Below, one piece after another: positions 18,003 to 27,628 of a stretch of 64,000 nt of DNA. Below the pieces are notes generated by a model, which saw nothing but the letters and a program-made list of their open reading frames with translations, searched no databases and was not told the origin of the DNA. Position 1 is the first letter of the stretch, and every line of letters starts with the position of its first letter. Position numbers and translations under genes: made by a program. The DNA is from Anaerostipes caccae L1-92. Its GTDB lineage: Bacteria > Bacillota > Clostridia > Lachnospirales > Lachnospiraceae. The DNA is taken from positions 1,615,501 through 1,679,500 of the forward strand of contig NZ_AP023027.1 of assembly GCF_014467075.1 (NCBI RefSeq), given 5' to 3'.

Positions 18003-19238
18003 ATGGTCAGATTAATACAGTATTTTTTCGGAAGTATATTTTTAGAGATATCAGGTCCTTCCGTGGAACGTTTTCTTAACCTATGTGCAAAACAAAACCT
18101 GGTGCTCTGGAATCTGAAGCCGGGTGGGAATGGATATCAGTGTTCCGTACAAAAGAGAGCCTATGAAACTGTTCTGGCACTTGCAGAAAAAACCGGGACT
18201 TCAGTCCGGATTCTGGGGAGAAAGGGGCTTCCCTTTTTTTTATTGGAGCACCGGAAACGAAAGGTGTTTTTCTTCGGCATCGGCATGGCCTTAGTCCTGA
18301 TGTTTTTAATGTCCCAGTTTATCTGGGAGATCACAGTGTCGGGAAATGAACGGTATTCCAAAAGCGATATGCTGAAATATGTAAAGAGCAATTTTTATCA
18401 AATCGGGACGTATAAGAAAAAGATTGACTGCAACCTGTTAGAGGAACATATCCGGGAAGACCACGAAGGCATTGCATGGGTTTCCTGTTCCATCAACGGC
18501 ACCAGATTACATATTGACATAAAGGAATCATTGGACAGGAAAACGAAACAAAATCCCAGAAAGCCATGTGATATTGTTTCCAATAAAAAGGGAACAATTA
18601 CTTCTATGTCAGTAAAAAGCGGCACTCCTTTAGTCCAGGTGGGAGACAAAGTAAAAAGGGGAGATACGCTCATTTCGGGAATGATCTATTATTACAGTGA
18701 CGATTATCAGGTCACCGAGACAAGCAAGATCAAAGCCGACGGGCAAATTATTCTGAGAACCAAAGAAGATTACAAGGAGACCATACCGATTGCCACTTAT
18801 GAGAAAAAGTTTATATCGAAAAGTACGCGGGTGGAAAGTATACAGCTGTTAAACTGGCAGCTCAAGCTTCCGATCAAGGAGCAGAAAGGGGATTATGACG
18901 TCTTAGGTGAGAAGAAACTGCTGCACATCGGTGATCTATATTTTCCAATCGGCATCACAACAAAGAAGTTTGAAGGATACGAACCCAAAAGAAGAGTTTT
19001 GACGGAAGCACAGGCTCAGGATAAGCTGAAAAAGCGGCTCTCCGCATATGTCAATGACAAGAAGAAAAAGGGAATTAAAGTGATAAAAACCAACATTCAA
19101 TATGAGAGACAGGGAAATGACTACATTGCCAAGGGGACGATTGATGTTGAGGAGCCGGTTGGAAAGATCAGAAATATAAAATCTCTGACGAAAAAACAGG
19201 TAGAAAAAATTACGCCGACAACCGCTGCTCCGCAGTAA
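18003..19238 (+). CDS. yqfD: Sporulation protein YqfD
   Basis: YqfD is a membrane protein required for efficient sporulation in Bacillus. The 411-residue protein has one strong transmembrane segment (about residues 84-103, VFFFGIGMALVLMFLMSQFI) preceded by a cytoplasmic N-terminal domain. A long extracytoplasmic domain follows, containing the YqfD signature around KKGTITSMSVKSGTPLVQVG and GDKVKRGDTLISGMI. It starts 12 bases after yqfC behind AAAGGAG, so the two form an operon. Confidence 0.9.
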   Translation: MVRLIQYFFGSIFLEISGPSVERFLNLCAKQNLVLWNLKPGGNGYQCSVQKRAYETVLALAEKTGTSVRILGRKGLPFFLLEHRKRKVFFFGIGMALVLMFLMSQFIWEITVSGNERYSKSDMLKYVKSNFYQIGTYKKKIDCNLLEEHIREDHEGIAWVSCSINGTRLHIDIKESLDRKTKQNPRKPCDIVSNKKGTITSMSVKSGTPLVQVGDKVKRGDTLISGMIYYYSDDYQVTETSKIKADGQIILRTKEDYKETIPIATYEKKFISKSTRVESIQLLNWQLKLPIKEQKGDYDVLGEKKLLHIGDLYFPIGITTKKFEGYEPKRRVLTEAQAQDKLKKRLSAYVNDKKKKGIKVIKTNIQYERQGNDYIAKGTIDVEEPVGKIRNIKSLTKKQVEKITPTTAAPQ

Positions 19239-19332
19239 TTCTGTCTGCTGCCGTATGACAAAATGTTGAAAAGATCGGAGGCAAATGGTAAACTACTATT
19301 AATATAAGAAAATAAAATGTTGAGGAGTACCT

Positions 19333-20340
19333 ATGAATCCAATAGAAATAGATTTGGAATTTCCTTCTGAGCATGGAGGAAATGTATTTGGACAATTTGA
19401 TGTTTACATGAAGAAGATCGAAAAGACTCTTCATGTAAACTTGATTTTAAGAGACGGACAGCTGAAAGTGGTGGGCGGCGAAGAAGCTGTGAAAAAAGCG
19501 GAGTCTGTGATCGGGGAACTGCTGGAACTCTCCAGGAGAGGCAACATTATCACAGAACAGAATGTCAATTACGCTTTGTCCCTGTCCATGGAAGAAAAAA
19601 GCGGCCATCTGCTGGAACTGGATAAGGATGTGGTCTGCCACACCGTCCAGGGAAAGCCTGTGAAAGCCAAGACACTGGGACAGAAAAAATATCTGGAACA
19701 GATCTCAGAGAAGATGATCACGTTTGGAATCGGACCGGCAGGGACCGGAAAGACTTATCTGGCGATGGCCATGGCCATCACTGCATTTAAGAATGATGAA
19801 GTGAACCGCATCATCCTCACCAGGCCGGCCATAGAAGCCGGTGAGAAGCTTGGTTTTCTTCCGGGGGATCTGCAGAGCAAGGTAGATCCGTATTTAAGGC
19901 CGCTCTATGACGCTCTCTATGAGATCATGGGGGCAGATGCCTTTATGAAGAACATGGAAAAGGGTCTGATTGAGGTAGCTCCTCTGGCTTATATGAGGGG
20001 AAGGACACTGGATAATTCCTACATCGTCCTGGATGAGGCACAGAATACGACACCCGCCCAGATGAAGATGTTTTTAACCAGGATCGGTTTTGGATCAAAG
20101 GCGATCATTACCGGTGATCTGACCCAGAAAGATCTCCCGTTTGACAGTATTTCAGGCCTGGAAGAAGCAGTAAGAGTACTTGGGAAAATTCCGGATATCG
20201 GAATATGTAAGCTGACAAACAAGGACGTCGTGCGGCACCCTCTGGTACAGCAGATCGTCACGGCATATGATAAATATGAAGAAAGCAAAAACCGAAAGAA
20301 AAAAGAGAAAACTCCCCGGAAACGAATGAAAGACAGGTAA
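19333..20340 (+). CDS. phoH: PhoH family ATPase
   Basis: PhoH-like ATPases (YbeZ/YqfE) are linked to ribosome and RNA metabolism and are usually encoded beside ybeY, as here. The 335-residue protein has an N-terminal KH-like region (to about 105) and a P-loop domain with Walker A GPAGTGKTYLAMAMA and Walker B SYIVLDEAQNTTPAQ. The C-terminal tail from about 315 is strongly basic. The ATG follows TTGAGGAG. The next gene starts four bases after its stop. Confidence 0.92.
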   Translation: MNPIEIDLEFPSEHGGNVFGQFDVYMKKIEKTLHVNLILRDGQLKVVGGEEAVKKAESVIGELLELSRRGNIITEQNVNYALSLSMEEKSGHLLELDKDVVCHTVQGKPVKAKTLGQKKYLEQISEKMITFGIGPAGTGKTYLAMAMAITAFKNDEVNRIILTRPAIEAGEKLGFLPGDLQSKVDPYLRPLYDALYEIMGADAFMKNMEKGLIEVAPLAYMRGRTLDNSYIVLDEAQNTTPAQMKMFLTRIGFGSKAIITGDLTQKDLPFDSISGLEEAVRVLGKIPDIGICKLTNKDVVRHPLVQQIVTAYDKYEESKNRKKKEKTPRKRMKDR

Positions 20341-20344
20341 AGTT

Positions 20345-20842
20345 ATGAGTGTTTTTTTAGAGAATGAGTATGAAGGAACAGCAGGCATAGACTGTGAAAT
20401 GATTGCCGGACAAGTTGTTGAGGCTGCTGTGGATTATGTAACATGCCCTTTTGAGTGCGAAGTGAATCTCATGCTCGTGGGAAATAATGAGATCCATCGG
20501 ATCAATCTGGAACAAAGGGGCATTGACCGTCCTACGGATGTCCTTTCGTTTCCGATGGTCGAGTACGAAAAGCCTGGATGTTTCGACGGACTGGAAGAAG
20601 ATCCGGCAGCGTTTCACCCGGATTCAGGGGAGCTGATGCTGGGTGATATTGTGATTTCTATGGACAAGGCAAAGGAACAGGCCGAGGCTTACGGACACAG
20701 CCTGGAGAGAGAATATGCCTTTTTGATCGCCCACAGTATGCTTCATCTGTTTGGATATGACCACATGGAAGATGAAGAACGTGCGGTGATGGAAGAAAAA
20801 CAGGAAGAAATACTGCAGTTCGTTCACTATACAAGAGATTAG
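20345..20842 (+). CDS. ybeY: rRNA maturation endoribonuclease YbeY
   Basis: YbeY is a zinc endoribonuclease needed for 16S rRNA 3' maturation and 70S quality control. The 165-residue length is typical. The metal-binding motif HSMLHLFGYDHMED near the C terminus and PTDVLSFPM in the middle identify it. It belongs to the phoH-ybeY pair; in many Firmicutes dgkA, cdd and era follow, but here a flippase gene does. Confidence 0.94.
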   Translation: MSVFLENEYEGTAGIDCEMIAGQVVEAAVDYVTCPFECEVNLMLVGNNEIHRINLEQRGIDRPTDVLSFPMVEYEKPGCFDGLEEDPAAFHPDSGELMLGDIVISMDKAKEQAEAYGHSLEREYAFLIAHSMLHLFGYDHMEDEERAVMEEKQEEILQFVHYTRD

Positions 20843-20850
20843 AGGTTACT

Positions 20851-22503
20851 ATGGGAAAGAAACAAAAGAGCAGCTTTTTAGTACAGGGAACCATATTGAT
20901 TGCCGCGCAAATGCTCTGCCGCATTATTGGACTTTTGTATAGAAGACCATTATTTGCTGTTATTGGTGAGCAGGGAATGGGATACTATGGATTTGCTTAT
21001 ACAATTTACAGTATGGTTTTGCTGATAGCATCGTTTAGTATTCCTTTAGCTGTATCCAAGGCCATCGCATCAAGACTTGCGATGAAACAGTATAGGAATG
21101 CACAGAGAGTATTTCATGGAGCATTAATTTATGCAGCCGTAGTTGGCGGCGCAGGTTTTATCTTCACATATGTCGGAGCCCCTTATCTTGTTCCGAATGA
21201 GGGGTCTGTTTTTGCGCTCAGAACGATGTCGCCTACGATATTTTTCTCTGGGATTTTGGGCGTACTGCGCGGGTATTTTCAAGGGCACAACACGATGGTG
21301 CCAACCTCTGTATCACAAATTCTTGAACAAATCTTAAATGCAGTCGTCAGCGTTGTTATGGCATATGTTTTAGTGGCACCTTATGTGGGACATGCTACAA
21401 AAGCGGCGGCTTTTAAACTTGCAGAACATGGTGCGGCAGGAAGTGCAATAGGTACAGGAGCAGGTGTTCTGACTGGGCTGTTATTTTGCTTTATCATTTA
21501 TTTGAGCTATCGTCCAAAAGTAAAATTACAGATGAAGCATGATAAAACAAAGAAGACGGAATCCTATAAAAGAATTGTTAAAATATTGATCTTTACTATA
21601 ACACCGGTAATCTTCAGCACATTTATTTATAATTGCAGCGCCAGTATAGATTCAACTTTATTTGGACATTTGCTGACAAATAAAGGATTGCCGGAGACAA
21701 CAGTATCTGCTTTCTACGGATTGTTTTCAAGCCAGTATAATGTATTGATTAATGTCCCGATTGCTATTGCATCTTCTTTATCAAATGCAATTGTACCTGA
21801 TATTGCCGGGTCTTATGCGGTGAACGATCAGGAAGCGATTAAGAACAACATTGATACGGCGGTCAGGTTTATTTTGATGATTGCTATTCCCTGTGCAGTT
21901 GGAATTGCAGTTTTAGCTAAACCTGTCATTGGGTTATTGTTTGGACCTAAATATGCGGTTCAGGGACTCAGTCCGAGAATGCTGCAGGTAGGAGCTGTTT
22001 CTATTATCTTTTATTGTCTTTCTACTATGACAAACGGCATTCTGCAGGGTCTTGGAAAGATGAGGGTCCCGGTGAAACATTCAGCAATTTCAGTTGTTGC
22101 TAACGTAGCAGTTTTAGTGATTTTGATACAAACCACAAATGCGAATGTCTATGCAATCGTTTTAGCAACTGTGGCTTTTTCCGTTGTCATGAGTGTACTA
22201 AATGCCCGAGCGCTTACAAAATTCACTGGATACAGACAGGACTTAAAAAAGTCAGTTTTAAAGCCTATGTTGAGTGCAGGAGTTATGGGGATTGTTATAT
22301 TTATTATTTCCTGGGCATTTGAGCAGTTTATTTCAGGGTCCAGTATTGGGTATGCGGCTTGTCTGGCTGTGTCAGTGCCTGTTGGTATGATTATTTACTT
22401 TGTATTTGTAATTAAATTTCAAACATTTTCAGAGGAAGAATTAAAGCAAATGCCAAAGGGACACGCTATTTTGAAATTAGCACAAAAATTAAAATTACTC
22501 TAA
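20851..22503 (+). CDS. Polysaccharide flippase, SpoVB/MurJ-like (MOP superfamily)
   Basis: A 550-residue multi-spanning membrane protein of the MOP exporter superfamily, with about 14 hydrophobic segments. The N-terminal GTILIAAQMLCRIIGLLYRR and the central PVIFSTFIYNCSASIDSTLF resemble SpoVB/YtgP-type lipid-linked oligosaccharide flippases. A role in cortex precursor export during sporulation is plausible given the neighbours, but general envelope synthesis is equally possible. Its third positions look richer in A and T than those of the genes on either side. The ribosome binding site (AGAGGT) is moderate. Confidence 0.85.
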   Translation: MGKKQKSSFLVQGTILIAAQMLCRIIGLLYRRPLFAVIGEQGMGYYGFAYTIYSMVLLIASFSIPLAVSKAIASRLAMKQYRNAQRVFHGALIYAAVVGGAGFIFTYVGAPYLVPNEGSVFALRTMSPTIFFSGILGVLRGYFQGHNTMVPTSVSQILEQILNAVVSVVMAYVLVAPYVGHATKAAAFKLAEHGAAGSAIGTGAGVLTGLLFCFIIYLSYRPKVKLQMKHDKTKKTESYKRIVKILIFTITPVIFSTFIYNCSASIDSTLFGHLLTNKGLPETTVSAFYGLFSSQYNVLINVPIAIASSLSNAIVPDIAGSYAVNDQEAIKNNIDTAVRFILMIAIPCAVGIAVLAKPVIGLLFGPKYAVQGLSPRMLQVGAVSIIFYCLSTMTNGILQGLGKMRVPVKHSAISVVANVAVLVILIQTTNANVYAIVLATVAFSVVMSVLNARALTKFTGYRQDLKKSVLKPMLSAGVMGIVIFIISWAFEQFISGSSIGYAACLAVSVPVGMIIYFVFVIKFQTFSEEELKQMPKGHAILKLAQKLKLL

Positions 22504-22598
22504 ATTCATAATTTATAATAGAATGAAGTAATAAAAGAAAACAGCCTACATTCAATATCCATTTTCTGTTATAATAGAAGAAAAAGTGGAGGACAGGC

Positions 22599-23138
22599 AT
22601 GAATCAGATACTAGAGCAGATACAAAAGGAAAAGAAACTGGTCAGTTTATATGGCCATATGGGCGGTGAGCAGACAGTCCTGACAGGATATATACTGTAC
22701 ATGACGGAAGAGGAACTGCTGATGGCGAAGATTTCATCGAGGGGAGAGTACGACGGTTTTGTGCTGCAGCGGCCCAAGTGTTTTTTCAGGGCAGAGACGG
22801 ACGGCAGCAGAGAACGGAGGATGGGCACCCTTTATCTACATAAGAAAAAAAGCCATGGAAGAATTTATAAATTAGACCAGCAGACTTGTATGGATGCTCT
22901 GCTCCGGTATGCAAAGGAGCAGGGACTGCTGATGAATTTTAACATGGATGAGGACGGGAAATATTCTATTCTCGGTTTCATTCAGGATTTCAGCAAAAAC
23001 TTCATTAAAATACAGAAGATTGATCAGGATGGATTTGAGGATGGATTTGTATATCTGGATGTTCAGAAAATTGTTTCATGCCGGTGTGACACGGCGGGAG
23101 AACAGGATATTCTTCTGCTGAACCGTGTAAATTGCTGA
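22599..23138 (+). CDS. Hypothetical protein, 179 residues
   Basis: I do not recognise this protein. It is soluble, with no signal peptide. Sequence such as VLTGYILYMTEEELLMAKISSRG and EDGFVYLDVQKIVSCRCDT suggests two beta-rich SH3- or Sm-like halves with a central linker (KKKSHGRIYKL). The ATG follows GTGGAGG, and TATAAT lies 23 bases upstream of the ATG. The neighbours give no functional hint. Confidence 0.65.
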   Translation: MNQILEQIQKEKKLVSLYGHMGGEQTVLTGYILYMTEEELLMAKISSRGEYDGFVLQRPKCFFRAETDGSRERRMGTLYLHKKKSHGRIYKLDQQTCMDALLRYAKEQGLLMNFNMDEDGKYSILGFIQDFSKNFIKIQKIDQDGFEDGFVYLDVQKIVSCRCDTAGEQDILLLNRVNC

Positions 23139-23202
23139 ATTTCATATTTTTTTGAATAGAACGGCTGATTTTGGGAACGCTTATGGAAAAGGAGTGTTTC
23201 GT

Positions 23203-23577
23203 ATGAACAAAATCAACCGTTTTTTATTAATATATATGGTCGTGATCACAACCCTCTGCGGGTATATGTGTTATGTGGCGTTTTATCAGAAGGATACCAG
23301 CCAGGACAAGCTGGTCCATCAGGTACAGTCCACAATCATCAAAGAACAGACGACAAAAGAGCAGGCAGAAACTACGAAAAAGAAAAAGACAACCTACGGG
23401 CTCGCCCTGCGCGACGGCAGTCTGGTGATCCTGAACAATCAGACAAAAGAAATTTTTGAATATACAGATTTGACAAAAAATGATCTGCCGGATGAAGTCC
23501 ACCAGATGCTGAAAGAAAAAAAGAAATTTCATTCCGTGGAAGAAGTGTATCATTTTCTTGAGTCCTACAGCAGTTAG
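23203..23577 (+). CDS. BofC C-terminal-domain-like membrane protein
   Basis: The 124-residue protein has an N-terminal membrane anchor (about 7-27) and a short Gln/Thr/Lys-rich linker. The C-terminal domain (GLALRDGSLVILNN through FLESYSS) resembles the BofC C-terminal domain. In Bacillus BofC is a forespore inhibitor of SpoIVB signalling; spoIVB is in this window, but the present protein lacks the BofC N-terminal domain, so the same role is inference. I chose the ATG at 23203 because AAGGAG lies upstream; the longer TTG frame has none. Confidence 0.7.
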   Translation: MNKINRFLLIYMVVITTLCGYMCYVAFYQKDTSQDKLVHQVQSTIIKEQTTKEQAETTKKKKTTYGLALRDGSLVILNNQTKEIFEYTDLTKNDLPDEVHQMLKEKKKFHSVEEVYHFLESYSS

Positions 23578-23586
23578 CACTATAAT
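23558..23586 (+). promoter_or_regulatory. Promoter of deoB
   Basis: TTGAGT (23558-23563), 17 bases, TATAAT (23581-23586). The -35 lies inside the end of the preceding gene. Confidence 0.65.
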
Positions 23587-23636
23587 CTAAAGAGAAGATA
23601 AATTCTGAACAAGCAAGATAGATTGAGGTGACCGGA

Positions 23637-24812
23637 ATGAAAAGAGTTTTTTTGATCGTGCTGGACAGCTTTGGCATCGGGGAAGCGCCCGATGCCAAAG
23701 ATTTCGGGGATGAGGGAAGCAACACACTGCTGGCAGTGTCCAAAAGTCTGTATTTTGACCTGCCGAATCTGGAGAAACTGGGCTTATTTGCTGTCGACGG
23801 CGCAGAGATCGACGGTGACAGGCAGAGCACTGTGCCGATTGGCACCTATGGACGAATGACGGAGCAGTCGAAAGGAAAAGATACGACCATCGGACATTGG
23901 GAGATTGCGGGAATCATATCTGAAAAACCGCTGCCGGTGTATCCGAAAGGATTTCCGGAAGAAGTCACTGCGGTTTTTGAACAGGAAACAGGCAGAAAGA
24001 TCCTCTGCAACCGGCCGTATTCCGGTACGGAGGTTATCAGAGATTACGGAGATGAACACGTGAAAACCGGAGCGCTCATTGTCTATACATCGGCGGACAG
24101 TGTATTCCAGATCGCAGCCCATGAAGATGTGGTGCCGCCGGAAGAGCTGTACCGATACTGTAAAATAGCAAGGAAGATCCTGACGGGAAAGCACGGTGTG
24201 GGAAGGGTTATTGCACGTCCGTTTATCGGAGAGAGCGGCCATTATACGAGGACGTCCAACCGACATGATTTTTCCATAGAACCGCCGAAAGTGACGATGC
24301 TGGATCAGCTGAAAGAAAAGGGATTTGATGTGATCGGCATTGGAAAGATCCACGATATTTTTGCCGGTAAAGGACTGACGGAGTTTTCATTTACCAAAAA
24401 CAACGAGGATGGCATCGAGCAGACGAAAGAGTGGATGAAGAAGAGGTTTGAAGGATTATGTTTCGTAAATCTCGTAGACTTTGACATGCTGTACGGGCAC
24501 CGAAATGATGTGGACGGATATGCCAAAGCCCTCAGTTATTTTGACAAACAGCTGCCGAAGCTTCTGGGGCTGATGCGGGAAGGGGATATCCTGATGATCA
24601 CGGCAGACCACGGATGTGATCCGTCGACTCCTTCTACGGATCATTCCAGAGAATATACGCCGTTTCTTATGTATCAATACGGGCAGGCAAAAGGTGTCAA
24701 TTTAAAAACAAGAAAAACATTTGCAGATATCGGGAGCACTGTGTTAGACTATTTTGGTATAGAATCAAAAATAGACGGAACCAGTGTTTTGGAGGATATA
24801 GATGAAGTATGA
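23637..24812 (+). CDS. deoB: Phosphopentomutase
   Basis: DeoB interconverts ribose-1-phosphate and ribose-5-phosphate (and the deoxy forms) in nucleoside salvage. The 391-residue protein is a complete alkaline-phosphatase-fold enzyme: IVLDSFGIGEAPDA at the N terminus, the catalytic Thr region in GKDTTIGHWE, and the Mn-binding ADHGCDPSTPSTDHSREY near the C terminus. I prefer the ATG at 23637 with GAGGTG seven bases upstream; an in-frame GTG three codons earlier overlaps that site. The end overlaps the next gene by 11 bases. Confidence 0.95.
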   Translation: MKRVFLIVLDSFGIGEAPDAKDFGDEGSNTLLAVSKSLYFDLPNLEKLGLFAVDGAEIDGDRQSTVPIGTYGRMTEQSKGKDTTIGHWEIAGIISEKPLPVYPKGFPEEVTAVFEQETGRKILCNRPYSGTEVIRDYGDEHVKTGALIVYTSADSVFQIAAHEDVVPPEELYRYCKIARKILTGKHGVGRVIARPFIGESGHYTRTSNRHDFSIEPPKVTMLDQLKEKGFDVIGIGKIHDIFAGKGLTEFSFTKNNEDGIEQTKEWMKKRFEGLCFVNLVDFDMLYGHRNDVDGYAKALSYFDKQLPKLLGLMREGDILMITADHGCDPSTPSTDHSREYTPFLMYQYGQAKGVNLKTRKTFADIGSTVLDYFGIESKIDGTSVLEDIDEV

Positions 24813-26025
24813 TGTAATCATCGCAGGAGGCGGGGCATCCGGTATGACGGCGGCTATCACAGCGGCGCGCAGAGGATGCTCCGTCCTTGTGCTGGAAAGG
24901 ATGGACAGGCCGGGAAAAAAGATCCTTGCCACAGGCAACGGACGGTGCAATTTGACAAACAGTTATTTAGATCAGGACTGCTACCGGGGAGAAAAACCGG
25001 GATTTCCATACTCCATGCTGGAGGTGTTTGGGGCCGCAGAGACCCTGGACTTTTTCCAGTCCATGGGAATGCTGACCACCGATTTGGGAGGATACTATTA
25101 TCCTGCGTCCATGCAGGCTTCCACGGTGGTTGATACACTGACTGGGAAAATGCGGCAGCTCGGCGTACATATAAAGACGGGAACGGAAGTTAAAAAAATA
25201 CAGAAGATAAAGGATACATTTCATGTGACATGCGGCACAGAGAAATATCAGGGCAGAAATGTCATCCTGGCAGCCGGGGGAATGGCCCAGGAAAAACTGG
25301 GCAGCAACGGCAGCGGATATGCACTGGCAAAAGCTGTGGGGCACACCGTGACGGATGTATTTCCGGCTTTGGTGGCTCTGGAATCGGAGGAGAAATTCTT
25401 TCAGCATTTGGCCGGTGTCCGCAATGTTTCTGCGCTTTCGGTCTACGTAAACGGACAGAAGACAGCGGAACAAACAGGAGAAGTCCAGTTTGCCAAGTAT
25501 GGGATATCCGGAATTCCGGTGTTTCAGGTCAGCCGGTATGCCATCGACGCTCTGAGGAAGAAAAAAAAGGTGGAAGTGATCTTAAACCTCATGCCGGAGC
25601 AGTTCACGTTGAAGGAATTAATGGACTATTTCAGAAAAGTCGGATATTACAAGACAGCGGAAGAATTTCTCCAGGGCTTCCTGAATAAAAAACTGGCATT
25701 TACGGTGCTGAGCCGTTTGAAAATCCGGCCGGAGAAGAGTGCAGCGGACCTTACACAGAAAGAACTGAGGCAGATCCGTTCCATGATACAGAAGTTTCCG
25801 GTCCCGGTTTCGGGTTATAAAGGATTTGATATGGCACAGGTGACGGCAGGCGGCGTTTCCGTCAGGGAAGTCATCGAGGGCACACTGGAATCGAAGATTC
25901 ACCGGGGTCTGTACTTTGCCGGGGAATTACTGGATGTAGACGGCACCTGCGGCGGCTATAATCTTCAGTGGGCTTTTACATCAGGATATATTGCGGGAAA
26001 TCAGATAGAGGCGGAGAATCAATGA
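24802..26025 (+). CDS. BaiN/HI0933-family FAD-dependent oxidoreductase
   Basis: A 407-residue flavoprotein of the HI0933/YhiN family, which includes BaiN of bile-acid 7-dehydroxylating Clostridia. Visible motifs are the dinucleotide-binding DVIIAGGGASGMTAAITAAR, the family signature GKKILATGNGRCNLTN and the C-terminal GELLDVDGTCGGYNLQWAF. The substrate is unknown; a bile-acid role should not be assumed from family membership. It is coupled to deoB by an 11-base overlap and to the next flavoprotein by an ATGA overlap. Confidence 0.88.
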   Translation: MKYDVIIAGGGASGMTAAITAARRGCSVLVLERMDRPGKKILATGNGRCNLTNSYLDQDCYRGEKPGFPYSMLEVFGAAETLDFFQSMGMLTTDLGGYYYPASMQASTVVDTLTGKMRQLGVHIKTGTEVKKIQKIKDTFHVTCGTEKYQGRNVILAAGGMAQEKLGSNGSGYALAKAVGHTVTDVFPALVALESEEKFFQHLAGVRNVSALSVYVNGQKTAEQTGEVQFAKYGISGIPVFQVSRYAIDALRKKKKVEVILNLMPEQFTLKELMDYFRKVGYYKTAEEFLQGFLNKKLAFTVLSRLKIRPEKSAADLTQKELRQIRSMIQKFPVPVSGYKGFDMAQVTAGGVSVREVIEGTLESKIHRGLYFAGELLDVDGTCGGYNLQWAFTSGYIAGNQIEAENQ

Positions 26026-27617
26026 TCAGAATCAGTCAGATAAAACTTCCGGCGGAACATACGAAAGTCCAGCTGGAACAGAAAATAAAAAAAGCGGTGC
26101 ATCACGCAACGTTAAAAAACTATCAGATCTTTAAGAGGTCTCTGGATGCCAGAAAAAAAGATCAGATCAGCTATGTATATACAATCGATGCAGAAGTAGA
26201 GAAAGAGTCCGAATTTCTCAAAAGAAACAAGAATCCCAGGATAACAAAAGCCGAAAGAAAAGAATACCGGATACCTAAATGCAGGAAAGAGATCCCGGTC
26301 CGCCCTGTGGTGATCGGCATGGGCCCGGCCGGCCTTTTTGCAGCTCTGATTTTGGCAAAGGCCGGGCTGAAACCGGTTCTTCTGGAACGGGGAAAACCTG
26401 TAGAAGAGAGAAGGAAGGACGTAGAAGCTTTCTGGGAAAACGGGGATCTCAACCCTGAGTCAAACGTACAGTTCGGAGAAGGAGGAGCCGGGACTTTTTC
26501 CGACGGAAAGCTCAATACAGCAGTGAAGGACAAATACGGGCGGAACCGGTTTGTGCTGGAAACCTTTGTGCAGTATGGGGCACCGGAAGAAATCTTATAT
26601 GACGGAAAACCGCATATCGGGACAGATCTGCTCTGCATGGTTGTGGCAAATATGAGAAATGCTATACAGCAAGCAGGAGGAACGATCCGGTTCGAAAACA
26701 AGGTAACAGATTTGGTAATAAGAAGAGGAAGACTGACGGCGCTTGTGATCAATGGAACAGAGACACTTCCGTGCGATACTGCAGTGCTGGCAGTGGGACA
26801 CAGTGCCAGAGATACCTTTGAAATGCTGTATAAAAGAAAGCTTCATATGACGCCGAAAGCTTTTGCCGTCGGGGTAAGGGTTGAGCATCCGAGGCAGAAG
26901 ATCGACGAATCCCAGTATGGAAAAGGGGCGGCGGATAAAAAACTGCCCACGGCTTCCTATAAACTTACTTACAGAGCTTCATGCGGCAGGAGCGTCTATT
27001 CTTTTTGTATGTGCCCCGGAGGATTTGTGGTGAATGCGTCTTCAGAAAAAGGAAGGCTGACAGTCAATGGAATGAGCAATCACGACCGTATGGCGAGAAA
27101 TTCAAACAGTGCGGTCATCGCCAGTGTGACGCCGGAGGATTTTGGATCAGAACATCCGCTGGCCGGCATCGAATTCCAGAGAAAGTGGGAGGAGAAAGCT
27201 TATCTGGCCGGAAACGGAGCCATACCCGTTCAGACGTTTTCAGATTTTAAGGAAGATAAAAAGACTGATAAATTCGGAAAGATCCTTCCTAATACAAAAG
27301 GGAAAACAGCATTTGCAAATATAAGGGAATGTCTGCCGGACGAGGTTTCAGAGGCAATCATTGAGGGAATGGATGCTTTTGAGAAAAAAATCAAAGGATT
27401 TTCTGATGGCGATACAGTCCTGAGCGGAATAGAGGCGAGAACCTCATCCCCTCTCCGGATGGAAAGGGATGAGTCATTTCAGGGCAGTATATCCGGGATC
27501 TATCCATGCGGGGAAGGCGCAGGATATGCCGGAGGCATCACGTCTGCGGCTATGGACGGCATTAAAACGGCGGAACAATTAATCGAAAATATGGATAAAA
27601 AATACAACATATTGTGA
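26022..27617 (+). CDS. FAD-dependent dehydrogenase (COG2509 type)
   Basis: A 531-residue uncharacterised flavoprotein. Residues 1-90 form a separate alpha/beta N-terminal domain typical of this family. The FAD-binding part follows: VVIGMGPAGLFAALILAKAG and NVQFGEGGAGTFSDGKLNT, with GEGAGYAGGITSAAMDGI near the end. I start at the ATG at 26022, which overlaps the previous stop codon (ATGA); longer in-frame sequence upstream is part of the preceding gene. The first NrdR box of the next operon overlaps the last bases of this gene. Confidence 0.85.
   Translation: MIRISQIKLPAEHTKVQLEQKIKKAVHHATLKNYQIFKRSLDARKKDQISYVYTIDAEVEKESEFLKRNKNPRITKAERKEYRIPKCRKEIPVRPVVIGMGPAGLFAALILAKAGLKPVLLERGKPVEERRKDVEAFWENGDLNPESNVQFGEGGAGTFSDGKLNTAVKDKYGRNRFVLETFVQYGAPEEILYDGKPHIGTDLLCMVVANMRNAIQQAGGTIRFENKVTDLVIRRGRLTALVINGTETLPCDTAVLAVGHSARDTFEMLYKRKLHMTPKAFAVGVRVEHPRQKIDESQYGKGAADKKLPTASYKLTYRASCGRSVYSFCMCPGGFVVNASSEKGRLTVNGMSNHDRMARNSNSAVIASVTPEDFGSEHPLAGIEFQRKWEEKAYLAGNGAIPVQTFSDFKEDKKTDKFGKILPNTKGKTAFANIRECLPDEVSEAIIEGMDAFEKKIKGFSDGDTVLSGIEARTSSPLRMERDESFQGSISGIYPCGEGAGYAGGITSAAMDGIKTAEQLIENMDKKYNIL
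27602..27617 (+). promoter_or_regulatory. NrdR box 1 upstream of nrdD
   Basis: ATACAACATATTGTGA matches the NrdR box consensus acaCwAtATaTwGtgt at 13 of 16 positions. It lies 32 bases upstream of box 2, measured start to start, which is the spacing expected for paired NrdR boxes (about three helical turns). Confidence 0.75.
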
Positions 27618-27628
27618 TGTTTAACATC

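Noticed and set aside
25230..25688. 152-codon plus-strand frame inside the BaiN-like gene
   Set aside because: It is out of frame with a convincing flavoprotein and has no recognisable protein features.
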